A DNA stretch of 40,970 bases from a virus. The translations under genes were made by a program, and so were the position numbers. Positions 1-6,095 of the stretch are shown in pieces. The notes under the pieces are model-generated. The model was not told the DNA's origin and did not search any database. It worked only from the letters and a program-made list of their open reading frames with translations. The DNA lies in the IMG/VR virus record IMGVR_UViG_3300029787_000069, positions 1-40,970 of that record. One strand, 5' to 3'. The number at the start of each line of letters is the position of its first letter. The stretch's first letter is position 1.

Positions 1-9
1 ATCTAAGTA

Positions 10-102
10 ATGTTAGTCACAACAGAAATTTTAGCAGCATCTGCTATATTTCTAACTATCATTTACGCTGAAGCTAGATTCTTGTATGGTTACAAGTTTT
101 AA
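10..102 (+). CDS. putative 30-residue single-span membrane peptide
   Basis: A short ATG reading frame encodes 30 residues. Residues 7-19 are hydrophobic (ILAASAIFLTIIY) and the tail is basic/aromatic and ends GYKF, which suggests one membrane span. The frame closes 5 bases before a strong terminator, as expected for the last gene of an upstream operon. No clear Shine-Dalgarno sequence is visible, because the window begins only nine bases upstream. I do not recognise the family. Small membrane peptides are common in marine T4-like phages, but a function cannot be assigned. It could also be a chance frame. Confidence 0.4.
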   Translation: MLVTTEILAASAIFLTIIYAEARFLYGYKF

Positions 103-107
103 ATTAT

Positions 108-135
108 AAGGAGGGGTTGTTACCCTCCTTTTTTT
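108..135 (+). terminator. rho-independent terminator
   Basis: An 8-bp stem (AAGGAGGG at 108-115 pairing with CCCTCCTT at 123-130) has a 7-nt loop and is followed by a run of T to position 135. It separates the upstream operon from the thyX-phoH operon. Confidence 0.85.
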
Positions 136-143
136 GTGTTATA

Positions 144-150
144 ATAAATA
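144..150 (+). promoter_or_regulatory. late-promoter-like ATAAATA
   Basis: ATAAATA lies between the terminator and the first gene of the next operon, 15 bases before its ATG. It resembles the T4 and cyanophage late -10 element recognised by the gp55 sigma factor. The spacing to the ATG would leave only a very short leader, so it may be chance in A+T-rich DNA. Confidence 0.4.
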
Positions 151-165
151 AAATGAAAATTTCTT

Positions 166-333
166 ATGGAAAGAGAAAAGTTAAAACTTCTAGTTCGTAA
201 TTTAGAATTAGCTCTTGACACTCTTAAAGCAGAGGTTTATTCTGATGTGGATGCTTATCAAAATTCAAAAGCATTTAATCCACCTCAAGATTATGATGAA
301 CTTTATGATGATGATGACGGATATGCAGACTAA
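166..333 (+). CDS. small acidic-tailed protein, unknown function
   Basis: A 55-residue protein starting MEREKLKLLVRNLELALDTL. The N-terminal half is a charged amphipathic helix. The C-terminal part is strongly acidic, with a DELYDDDDGYAD end. It is the first gene after the terminator and overlaps the next gene by 11 bp, so the two are probably translationally coupled. The position just upstream of thyX and phoH suggests an early or middle nucleotide-metabolism operon. I recognise no catalytic motif and assign no function. Confidence 0.72.
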   Translation: MEREKLKLLVRNLELALDTLKAEVYSDVDAYQNSKAFNPPQDYDELYDDDDGYAD

Positions 334-490
334 TCGAGCAAAACGACTTATTAAAATGCTTCAAAGACTTCTTAAACAAGAACATTTGTACACAGATGAT
401 CAAATTAAGAGTATGAAATCGCAATTAAAAGTGATAAAAGAAGAACTTTCCGTTGTTGAAGCAAAAAATTCAAAAGGATTTGGTAAATGA
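323..490 (+). CDS. small basic helical protein, unknown function
   Basis: A 55-residue protein starting MQTNRAKRLIKMLQRLLKQE, predicted to be almost entirely helical with many Lys and Arg residues. The frame is open back to an ATG at 215, but the upstream part is the shadow of the preceding acidic gene. The internal ATG at 323 gives the usual short overlap (11 bp) and is the preferred start. Its stop overlaps the thyX start as ATGA. A basic helical protein next to an acidic one could be a nucleic-acid or partner-binding pair, but this is inference only. Confidence 0.72.
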   Translation: MQTNRAKRLIKMLQRLLKQEHLYTDDQIKSMKSQLKVIKEELSVVEAKNSKGFGK

Positions 491-1119
491 ACGTATCACT
501 CATAAGCATTACACCTGATGCAGAAAAAATGATGGCACATATTGCCAGAGTGTCTAATCCAAGTAATCAAGATAATCCAAATTATTCTGGATTATTAAAA
601 TACTGTATTAAACACAATCACTGGTCTGTATTTGAACAGTCTTCAATGACTCTTGAAATTGAGACTACTCGTGCGATTGCAGCACAAATTCTTAGACATA
701 GATCATTTACTTTTCAGGAATTTTCACAAAGATATGCGACTAGCACATCATTAGGTGACATAGAATTACCAGAACTTCGTAGACAAGATTTAAAAAATCG
801 CCAAAACAGTATAGATGATCTAGATGAGAAGACGGTTGATAAATTAAATCGTCAAATGATTACTTTGTTTAGTTCTGCAACTTCTTTATATGAGCAAATG
901 CTTTCTCAAGGTGTTGCGAAGGAATGTGCTAGAATGGTATTGCCACTTTGTACACCTACTCGAATCTATATGACAGGATCATGTCGTTCTTGGATACATT
1001 ATATTAATCTAAGGTCAGCACATGGAACTCAAAAAGAACATATGGATATTGCCAAAGAATGTCAAAAAGTATTCATCAAACAATTTCCAGCAGTCTCCGA
1101 GGCTCTAGAATGGGTCTAA
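487..1119 (+). CDS. thyX: flavin-dependent thymidylate synthase ThyX
   Basis: ThyX makes dTMP from dUMP using methylene-tetrahydrofolate, FAD and NADPH. The 210 residues fit the usual family size. The diagnostic RHRX7S motif is seen at residues 70-80 (RHRSFTFQEFS), followed by QRY. The N-terminal NHWSVFEQSSMTLEIE segment and the C-terminal RSWIHYINLRSAHGTQKEH segment are also typical. The start codon overlaps the upstream stop (ATGA). ThyX is common in marine T4-like phages, where it supports phage DNA synthesis. It sits two genes before phoH, an arrangement seen in cyanophage genomes. Confidence 0.97.
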   Translation: MNVSLISITPDAEKMMAHIARVSNPSNQDNPNYSGLLKYCIKHNHWSVFEQSSMTLEIETTRAIAAQILRHRSFTFQEFSQRYATSTSLGDIELPELRRQDLKNRQNSIDDLDEKTVDKLNRQMITLFSSATSLYEQMLSQGVAKECARMVLPLCTPTRIYMTGSCRSWIHYINLRSAHGTQKEHMDIAKECQKVFIKQFPAVSEALEWV

Positions 1120-1144
1120 ATAATCTTACACAAATTCAAAAATC

Positions 1145-1396
1145 ATGCCGACATATCCAGTAATACATAAAGAGACAAAAGAGAAGAAAGAACTCTCCAT
1201 GACTATGAAACAGTATGATCAGTGGAGAAAGGATAATCCAGAATGGGATAAGGATTGGCAAGCAGGTGTTGCCTCTCCTCAAGAAATGTTTAAATGGACA
1301 GGAGAAGCAAAATCTAGTGGTTGGAATGAAGTATTAGATAGAGCATCTCGTCAACCAGGTTCAAATGTTCGTAAAAATCGAGATTATCAATTCTAA
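1145..1396 (+). CDS. small conserved phage protein starting MPTYPV, unknown function
   Basis: An 83-residue soluble protein lying between thyX and phoH. The MPTY start followed by a short charged beta-like segment recalls FmdB-type zinc-ribbon proteins, but there is no Cys in the whole sequence, so no zinc site can form. The C-terminal half contains the GWNEVLDRASRQPGSNVRK segment, in a style I associate with short cyanophage proteins. Its stop overlaps the phoH start (TAATG), suggesting translational coupling. Function is unknown. Confidence 0.8.
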   Translation: MPTYPVIHKETKEKKELSMTMKQYDQWRKDNPEWDKDWQAGVASPQEMFKWTGEAKSSGWNEVLDRASRQPGSNVRKNRDYQF

Positions 1397-2154
1397 TGCC
1401 AAGAAAAAAAAGAGCAAATGGTGATCAACCCATTGGTGTTGGATTTACTGCGAAACAATTAAAAAAGAAAAAACCTGTAAGTTCTGAATATTTAATTAAT
1501 ATAGAACCTTTAACGGATAATCAAAAACGCTTATTTAAGTCTTATCAAAATAATAAGCAAATTGTCAGTTATGGTGCTGCTGGAACTGGAAAAACATTTA
1601 TTACACTTTTTAATGCTCTAAAAGATGTTTTAGATGAAAACAGTGTTTATGAAAAAATTTATATTGTAAGATCTCTTGTTGCGACTCGTGAAATTGGTTT
1701 TTTACCTGGTGATTATGAAGATAAATCTGATATTTACCAAGTTCCTTACAAACATATGGTAAAATATATGTTTCAAATGCCATCTGATGCTGATTTTGAA
1801 ATGTTGTATGGTAATCTCAAAGCACAAGACACAATTAAATTTTGGAGTACCTCATTTTTGAGAGGAACAACACTTGATAATGCCATTGTAATTGTTGATG
1901 AATTCCAAAACTTGAATTTTCACGAATTAGATAGTATAATGACAAGAGTTGGTGAGAATAGTAAAATATGTTTCTGTGGCGATGCTACTCAGACAGACTT
2001 ACAAAAAACCAATGAAAAAAATGGAATTATTGATTTCATGAAAATTTTAGGAACTATGCCATCATTTAATCTTATTGAATTTGGGGTTGATGATATAATT
2101 AGATCTGGAATTGTTAAAGAGTACATTATAGCAAAAATGCAGTTAGGTTTTTAA
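1396..2154 (+). CDS. phoH: PhoH-like P-loop ATPase
   Basis: A 252-residue PhoH-family NTPase. The Walker A motif is GAAGTGKT at residues 60-67 and the Walker B motif is IVIVDEFQN at 164-172, followed by the GDATQTDL sensor-like segment typical of PhoH and RNA-helicase-like ATPases. The basic N-terminal tail (MPRKKRANG) resembles other phage copies. PhoH is a frequent auxiliary gene of marine phages. Its role in infection is unsettled; proposals include phosphate stress response and RNA metabolism. It is coupled to both neighbours by TAATG overlaps. Confidence 0.95.
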   Translation: MPRKKRANGDQPIGVGFTAKQLKKKKPVSSEYLINIEPLTDNQKRLFKSYQNNKQIVSYGAAGTGKTFITLFNALKDVLDENSVYEKIYIVRSLVATREIGFLPGDYEDKSDIYQVPYKHMVKYMFQMPSDADFEMLYGNLKAQDTIKFWSTSFLRGTTLDNAIVIVDEFQNLNFHELDSIMTRVGENSKICFCGDATQTDLQKTNEKNGIIDFMKILGTMPSFNLIEFGVDDIIRSGIVKEYIIAKMQLGF

Positions 2155-2834
2155 TGTTTAATCATGTTGATTTGAATCTACCATCTCTTGAGAGAGAGCA
2201 CATAGATGGAGTTCGTTATTATTCAATTCCGAATGAGGATGAATTAGTAAAGTTAGTATCTATTACATCTGTTACTAGTCATTTTAATAAGGAAATATTT
2301 GTTAATTGGCGAAAAAGAGTTGGTGATGAAAAGGCTAATCGTATTACGAAAGCAGCTACAGTTCGTGGAACTAACATGCACACTTTAACTGAGAATTACT
2401 TAGATAATAAGGAGTTACCTAAAGTACCACCTATCTCTGAATTTTTATTTAAAATTGCAAAACCAAAGTTAAAATTAATAGATAATATATACGCTTTGGA
2501 AGGACCGCTATATAGTAAGCAATTAGGTATTGCGGGAACTGTTGATTGTATTGCAGAATACGATGGGGAGTTATCAATAATAGATTTCAAAACATCTCAA
2601 AAACCTAAACCACGAGAGTGGATTGAACATTATTTTGTTCAAGCAATGGCATATGGTTGTATGCTATATGAAATGAAAAATATTCCTGTAAAAAAATTAG
2701 TAATCATCATGGCTTGTGAAAATGGAGAATGTGTCGTCTATGAAGAAACCAACAAAAAGAAGTACATCAAACTACTCAACCAATATATTAGAAAATTTAT
2801 TCAAGATAAACTGGAACTCTATGGAACCAACTAA
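2154..2834 (+). CDS. PD-(D/E)XK exonuclease, MGME1/RecB-like
   Basis: A 226-residue nuclease. Motifs visible in order are: RGTNMHTLTE at residues 71-80 (the GxxxH motif I), the motif-II Asp at GTVDCIAEYDG (D131), IIDFKTS at 142-148 (the D-x-K core), and VQAMAYG near 162-168 (motif IV Gln). This set is that of the RecB/Cas4/MGME1 branch of PD-(D/E)XK nucleases, so single-stranded or recombination-associated exonuclease activity is expected. Its place between phoH and genes 33 and 59 fits a replication/recombination role. The last 14 bp overlap gene 33. The exact substrate cannot be read from sequence. Confidence 0.82.
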   Translation: MFNHVDLNLPSLEREHIDGVRYYSIPNEDELVKLVSITSVTSHFNKEIFVNWRKRVGDEKANRITKAATVRGTNMHTLTENYLDNKELPKVPPISEFLFKIAKPKLKLIDNIYALEGPLYSKQLGIAGTVDCIAEYDGELSIIDFKTSQKPKPREWIEHYFVQAMAYGCMLYEMKNIPVKKLVIIMACENGECVVYEETNKKKYIKLLNQYIRKFIQDKLELYGTN

Positions 2835-3081
2835 AGAATTAGAAAAGGCTATAGAGAATAAATTTTTGACACCTCAAAAGTTTGCAATTGAGATTGAGAA
2901 AATTGTTGTCGAAGAAGAACTTAATTATATTGATGCAATTATACATTTTTGTGAAAAAAATAGTGTAGAAATTGAATCAATTACAAAACTTGTTTCAAAA
3001 CCATTAAAGGAAAGATTAAAGTGGGATGCGATTCGTCTTAACTTTATGAAAAAAACATCTAGAGCAAAATTACCTTTATAA
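2821..3081 (+). CDS. 33: late-transcription co-activator, gp33-like
   Basis: An 86-residue helical protein with the pattern ENKFLTPQKFAIEIEKIVVEEELNYIDAI near the start and a basic C-terminus ending in a hydrophobic PL tail. This matches, from memory, cyanophage gp33 proteins (phage late-transcription coactivator family). T4 gp33 links the sliding clamp to RNA polymerase at late promoters. The frame is open upstream to 2716, but that stretch lies inside the nuclease gene. The ATG at 2821 gives a 14-bp overlap and the family's usual length. It fits the late-promoter motifs seen across this window. Confidence 0.75.
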   Translation: MEPTKELEKAIENKFLTPQKFAIEIEKIVVEEELNYIDAIIHFCEKNSVEIESITKLVSKPLKERLKWDAIRLNFMKKTSRAKLPL

Positions 3082-3284
3082 TGAAAAAAACAGAATTGAT
3101 ACATTGGAGATTACAAGCAATGTTGAGAGAACATAGTTTCTCAGACCTAGAATATTTGGGTGTTAGAAAAGACAGTATTGGTATGCCACAACATTGGTAT
3201 ATGATAGATGGAAATGAAGTTCCTGTTGACTCAATTACAGAATTAGAAAGTGAAGAGAGTGATGATGAAAGTGACACCATATGA
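3081..3284 (+). CDS. small acidic-tailed protein, unknown function
   Basis: A 67-residue protein that starts on the last base of gene 33's stop (TAATG). It has an N-terminal helical part (ELIHWRLQAMLREHSF) and a short GMPQHWYMIDGNEVPVDS segment that looks like a beta hairpin. It ends in a strongly acidic tail rich in Glu, Ser and Asp. It overlaps the gene 59 start by 20 bp. I do not recognise the family. The acidic tail could mimic nucleic acid or interact with replication proteins, but this is speculation. Confidence 0.7.
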   Translation: MKKTELIHWRLQAMLREHSFSDLEYLGVRKDSIGMPQHWYMIDGNEVPVDSITELESEESDDESDTI

Positions 3285-3861
3285 GACTTATCAAACTTAT
3301 CTTTCAATGAAAAGTCATTTTACAAATCCAAAGTATGACTTTTTTAAATATGGTGGAAAATCTCGTGCAACAGTTTCATCATTCAATAAGAGAAAAGATA
3401 AGTATTGGTTTGAAAAAACATCTAGAAAGTATTCTGATCAGGAAATTTTAGATTTTCTACTATCAAATTTTATAACAGCCAATAACCCACAAAATTTATG
3501 GATTGGAGAAATAATAAATTCTGGAGAAAGAAATTATTCAGAATGGATGAGACGACAGCAGAGTTTGACTTACTTGTTCAAAGAACAATTAGAGGAATTA
3601 CTCTCCGAAAAAAAATTAGACGAAGTATTCGATTGCTCGAAAGGACACCCGTTAATTCTAAAAAAATATCTAGGTGGAGATCTTTCTTTAGAAACACTTA
3701 TAATACTGGAAAAAGTACTTTCTTTCGTTAAAAATTTTGATAAAACTATAAAAGATCCAGTTTGGGAAACAGTAAGTCTAAAGGTAAAAAAATATATTCC
3801 TTTTATAAATATCAACATGGTCTACTATAAAAAAATTCTGAGGGAAATTGTAAATGAGTGA
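3265..3861 (+). CDS. 59: DNA helicase loader, gp59-like
   Basis: T4 gp59 loads the gp41 helicase onto forked, gp32-coated DNA. The segments YETYQTYLSMKSHF, KYDFFKYGG, KRKDKYWFEK and NLWIGEI align in order with T4 gp59 (LYLMIKQHM, KYDVIKYN, KRRDKYFFQK, DAWIGDI). The protein is about 198 residues against 217 in T4. The ATG at 3265 (MKVTPYETY) is preferred to ATGs at 3250 and 3262 because it shortens the overlap and matches the family N-terminus. The genomic neighbours 33 and 32 support the call. Confidence 0.9.
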   Translation: MKVTPYETYQTYLSMKSHFTNPKYDFFKYGGKSRATVSSFNKRKDKYWFEKTSRKYSDQEILDFLLSNFITANNPQNLWIGEIINSGERNYSEWMRRQQSLTYLFKEQLEELLSEKKLDEVFDCSKGHPLILKKYLGGDLSLETLIILEKVLSFVKNFDKTIKDPVWETVSLKVKKYIPFININMVYYKKILREIVNE

Positions 3862-4186
3862 TTTTTTTGATTCTGAAATAGTTAAAGAAGAACTAGAAGA
3901 AATTAAAGATTTACAAAATGAGATATATGGAAAAATTATGAAACTCCATATGTTTGATCATGATGAAAAAGTCGAACACATTGAAAAATTAGAAACTTTA
4001 TTAGAAAAACAACGTCTAATGTTCACTAGATTATCTTTATCAGATGATTCTGAAGCAATTAAGATGAAAAATCATATGCAAAAAACAGTTGCTTTAATGG
4101 GATTTCCAGAAGGAACTGATATGAGTTTGTTATTTTCTTTCATGCAGGAAACAATTGATAATCTTAAAAAAGAAGTTGATCAGTAA
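3854..4186 (+). CDS. DUF1825-family protein
   Basis: A 110-residue helical protein starting MSDFFDSEIVKEELEEI, with a central FDHDEKVEHIEKLETLLEKQRLMFTRLSLSDD segment and a C-terminal MSLLFSFMQETIDNLKKEV helix. This closely follows the DUF1825 pattern found in cyanobacteria and T4-like cyanophages (FFDSEIVQ..., FDREGK...IEQME). The function is unknown. It is one of the better hints of a cyanobacterial host. The gene overlaps gene 59 by 8 bp and is the last before the gene 32 promoter, so it likely ends the early operon. Confidence 0.8.
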   Translation: MSDFFDSEIVKEELEEIKDLQNEIYGKIMKLHMFDHDEKVEHIEKLETLLEKQRLMFTRLSLSDDSEAIKMKNHMQKTVALMGFPEGTDMSLLFSFMQETIDNLKKEVDQ

Positions 4187-4212
4187 GTTAAAAAAAGAAT
4201 ATTAGAAAGGGG

Positions 4213-4241
4213 TTGACAGATAAATAGTTAGGTATTATAAT
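4213..4241 (+). promoter_or_regulatory. consensus sigma70-type promoter for gene 32
   Basis: TTGACA at 4213-4218 and TATAAT at 4236-4241 are both perfect and separated by 17 bp, the optimum for host sigma70-type RNA polymerase. Initiation would fall near 4248, giving a leader of about 235 nt before gene 32. This is the best host-type promoter in the window. Confidence 0.88.
4220..4226 (+). promoter_or_regulatory. late-promoter-like ATAAATA inside the gene 32 promoter
   Basis: ATAAATA lies between the -35 and -10 of the sigma70-type promoter. If used by the phage late sigma factor, initiation would fall near 4233, so gene 32 could be expressed both early and late. The motif is short and A+T-rich, so chance is possible. 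Confidence 0.45.
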
Positions 4242-4243
4242 AG

Positions 4244-4430
4244 AAATGTTGGACGCAACATGGGAGTGACTGAATAAACTTACTGGCAACCGCTGGTTAA
4301 GGTGATGAGACACAGGTGGTGCTGCTGCAGCGATGCAGAACCGACCTACCAGTCGGGTCTCAGGCAAGGACGTTTTTACACTGTAGTAATGCTCGTTCTT
4401 TGTTGGTACACAGGAACCCAACCTCCCTCT
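4244..4430 (+). ncRNA. structured 5' leader RNA of gene 32 (candidate cis-regulatory element)
   Basis: This stretch has no credible gene and is more G+C-rich than its surroundings. Visible helices: ATGTTG/CAACAT (4246-4251/4256-4261, tetraloop GACG), AGTGA/TTACT (4265-4269/4280-4284, one G-T pair), AACC/GGTT (4288-4291/4295-4298), GAGAC/GTCTC (4307-4311/4357-4361), CCGAC/GTCGG (4341-4345/4352-4356), CTGC/GCAG (4322-4325/4335-4338) and GTTGG/CCAAC further down. The loop at 4346-4351 (CTACCA) could pair with upstream GG-rich bases (4282-4286 or 4315-4320), giving a pseudoknot. It lies wholly between promoter and gene 32. It may be an autoregulatory leader or a riboswitch-like element such as those described from marine phages (manA, wcaG classes). 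No class is assigned. Confidence 0.62.
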
Positions 4431-4450
4431 TTAATGCAACAAAATAAAAT

Positions 4451-4474
4451 CCAATTAATCCAATTAATCCGAGG
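4451..4474 (+). promoter_or_regulatory. tandem A/T-rich repeat and ribosome binding site of gene 32
   Basis: Two perfect copies of CCAATTAAT (4451-4468) sit directly before the Shine-Dalgarno GAGG (4471-4474), which is 8 bases upstream of the ATG. The region from 4430 is unstructured and A/U-rich. In T4, gp32 represses its own mRNA by binding such unstructured repeats next to a pseudoknot, so this is a plausible operator. That is inference by analogy. Confidence 0.5.
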
Positions 4475-4482
4475 TATCCAAA

Positions 4483-5400
4483 ATGTCGTTTGCTAATCTA
4501 AAAAAGCAATCTAAATTAGGTTCTCTTACTCAAAAGTTAGTAAAAGAAGTTGAAAAAATGAATAATACAGGCGGTAGTGCTGATGACCGTTTGTGGAAAC
4601 TAGATGTTGATAAAAGCGGAAACGGTTACGCTGTAATTCGTTTTTTACCTGCTCCTAATAATGAAGATCTACCATTTGTAAAGCTATATTCACATGCTTT
4701 CCAAGGACCTGGTGGATGGTATATTGAAAATTCACTTACCACACTAGGACAAAAAGATCCAGTATCTGAGTACAATACTCAACTCTGGAACAATGGTACA
4801 GATGCAGGAAAAGAAACAGCACGTAAACAGAAACGTAAATTAACTTATGTTTCAAACATCTATGTCGTCAAAGATCCAGCAAATCCTGAGAATGAAGGAC
4901 AAGTATTTTTATATAAGTATGGTAAAAAAATATTTGATAAACTTACCGCAGCAATGCAACCTGAGTTTGAAGATGAGGAAGCAATCGATCCATTCGATTT
5001 CTGGCAAGGTGCGAACTTTAAGTTGAAGGCAAAGAATGTCGCTGGTTATAGAAACTACGATAGTTCTGAGTTTGCTGCACAAAGTCCATTACTTGATGAT
5101 GATGACGCTTTAGAAGGTTTATGGAAAAAAGAATTTTCTCTCGCAGAATTGGTCGGAAATGATCAATTTAAATCATATGATGAACTTAAGAAACGTCTTG
5201 AGTCTGTGCTTCGTGTTTCAAGTCCTGTAAAACATGCAGAAGACTTTGAACTAGAAGATGAAAGTGAAGGACGTGGTTCTTTTAGATCTAATACTAGAGA
5301 GTATGTACAAGAATCTAAACCAGAACCAGTTTCTGTAAGTAGTTCTGTAAATGAAGATGATGAAGCATTATCTTACTTTGCGAAACTGGCAGAAGAATAA
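4483..5400 (+). CDS. 32: single-stranded DNA-binding protein gp32
   Basis: Gp32 coats ssDNA during replication, recombination and repair. The 305 residues align with T4 gp32 in order: an N-terminal basic segment (cooperativity), GNGYAVIRFLP, GGWYIENSLTTLG, RKQKRKLTYVSNIYVVKDPANPENEGQVFLYKYGKKIFDK (OB fold), ANFKLKAKNVAGYRNYDSSEF, and an acidic C-terminal tail rich in Glu and Asp that should bind partner proteins. The zinc-binding Cys residues of T4 gp32 are absent; there is no Cys in the protein at all. It is a single-gene unit with its own promoter, structured leader and terminator. Confidence 0.97.
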   Translation: MSFANLKKQSKLGSLTQKLVKEVEKMNNTGGSADDRLWKLDVDKSGNGYAVIRFLPAPNNEDLPFVKLYSHAFQGPGGWYIENSLTTLGQKDPVSEYNTQLWNNGTDAGKETARKQKRKLTYVSNIYVVKDPANPENEGQVFLYKYGKKIFDKLTAAMQPEFEDEEAIDPFDFWQGANFKLKAKNVAGYRNYDSSEFAAQSPLLDDDDALEGLWKKEFSLAELVGNDQFKSYDELKKRLESVLRVSSPVKHAEDFELEDESEGRGSFRSNTREYVQESKPEPVSVSSSVNEDDEALSYFAKLAEE

Positions 5401-5407
5401 TTTTTTA

Positions 5408-5431
5408 GGGGGTTTCAAACCCCCTTTTTTT
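5408..5431 (+). terminator. rho-independent terminator after gene 32
   Basis: GGGGG (5408-5412) and CCCCC (5420-5424) form a stem around a TTTCAAA loop, extended by T-A pairs, and are followed by seven T. The opposite strand lacks a U-run, so it stops + strand transcription only. The U-run reaches the stop codon of the convergent gene 53. Confidence 0.9.
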
Positions 5432-6095
5432 ATGGCAATGTGATTGATGTATTTTCTGTTTCAATCATGTTGTCATTAATAAATTGTGAGGAATTATCAT
5501 ATACCATAAGATCTCGAAAGTCATTTAAGAACTGTTGTAGGAATTCTGGTTTAAGAACAAAAATATTTCTTTTCTTATCATTTAATAATGTCTCATATTC
5601 ATAATATGAAACTGCGGTTCTAGCCTCAGAACCAGATTTTGTAACGTTAATTGATAAACCAGTATCATAGAAAGTTATTGAAAAATCAGGATCAACAACA
5701 TTATCTTTTGCCATTATTAATTTTCCTTTACTATCTTTAATCTCTCTTGTGACCCAATATTTTGGATTATTTAAATCTGTACCATGTTTGTCAAGAGAAT
5801 AATCATAAATGTCTTTACTTGATAGTGGCCATTGATTTCGTACATTTGTAATTCCCGCTGAAATTAAAACAACCCAATCTAATTCATCACTTCCATATAA
5901 TCCTTCAGCAACTGTATCTGGTCTCAGACCTTCTGGTATTTCAAATTTATCAAATAAAGTAAAAATACTTTTAAAATCATCTCTAAGTTTAATTCTGCGA
6001 AATAAATTTTTTGTTTCGACAAACTCAAGGGATGAATTTTTGTCGGGCAAAAAAGAAGGATAACGCATATTTGGTAGTTCTCTGAAATATCCCAT
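5430..6095 (-). CDS. 53: baseplate wedge protein gp53
   Basis: A 221-residue protein with the gp53 signature region RPDTVAEGLYGSDELDWVVLISAGITN...QWPLS, comparable with T4 gp53 (RPEELANAIYGNPQLYWVLLMCN...GWITS). A C-terminal YEYETLLNDKKRNIFVLKPEFLQQFLNDFRDLM helix pair matches the T4 end (YEAAVLENEKLRQIKII...NSFMNDLIRIM). Gp53 joins wedges at the baseplate. The start overlaps the stop of gene 48 by one base (TAATG), so the two are coupled. It is convergent with gene 32, with a terminator filling the gap. Confidence 0.87.
   Translation of the reverse strand: MGYFRELPNMRYPSFLPDKNSSLEFVETKNLFRRIKLRDDFKSIFTLFDKFEIPEGLRPDTVAEGLYGSDELDWVVLISAGITNVRNQWPLSSKDIYDYSLDKHGTDLNNPKYWVTREIKDSKGKLIMAKDNVVDPDFSITFYDTGLSINVTKSGSEARTAVSYYEYETLLNDKKRNIFVLKPEFLQQFLNDFRDLMVYDNSSQFINDNMIETENTSITLP

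Noticed and set aside
215-322. Longer start for the small gene ending at 490
   Set aside because: The extra part is Met/Ile/Lys-rich shadow of the gene at 166-333; the internal ATG at 323 gives the usual short overlap.
2716-2820. Longer start for gene 33
   Set aside because: It would lie inside the nuclease gene and is Ser/Lys/Thr-rich unlike the family; the ATG at 2821 fits known gp33 length.
4188-4421. Minus-strand frame of 77 codons across the gene 32 leader
   Set aside because: It lies over the structured leader and its repeats of Pro/Ser/Val reflect the complement of hairpins; no ribosome binding site or promoter.
4244-4430. Assignment of the leader to glutamine, cobalamin or SAM riboswitch classes
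   Set aside because: I tried to match the conserved cores I know for these classes and did not find them; a covariance search is needed.
4302-4496. Plus-strand frame of 64 codons in the gene 32 leader
   Set aside because: It is Cys/Trp-rich, overlaps the gene 32 start, and follows the G+C-rich helices; the RNA structure explains the base composition better.
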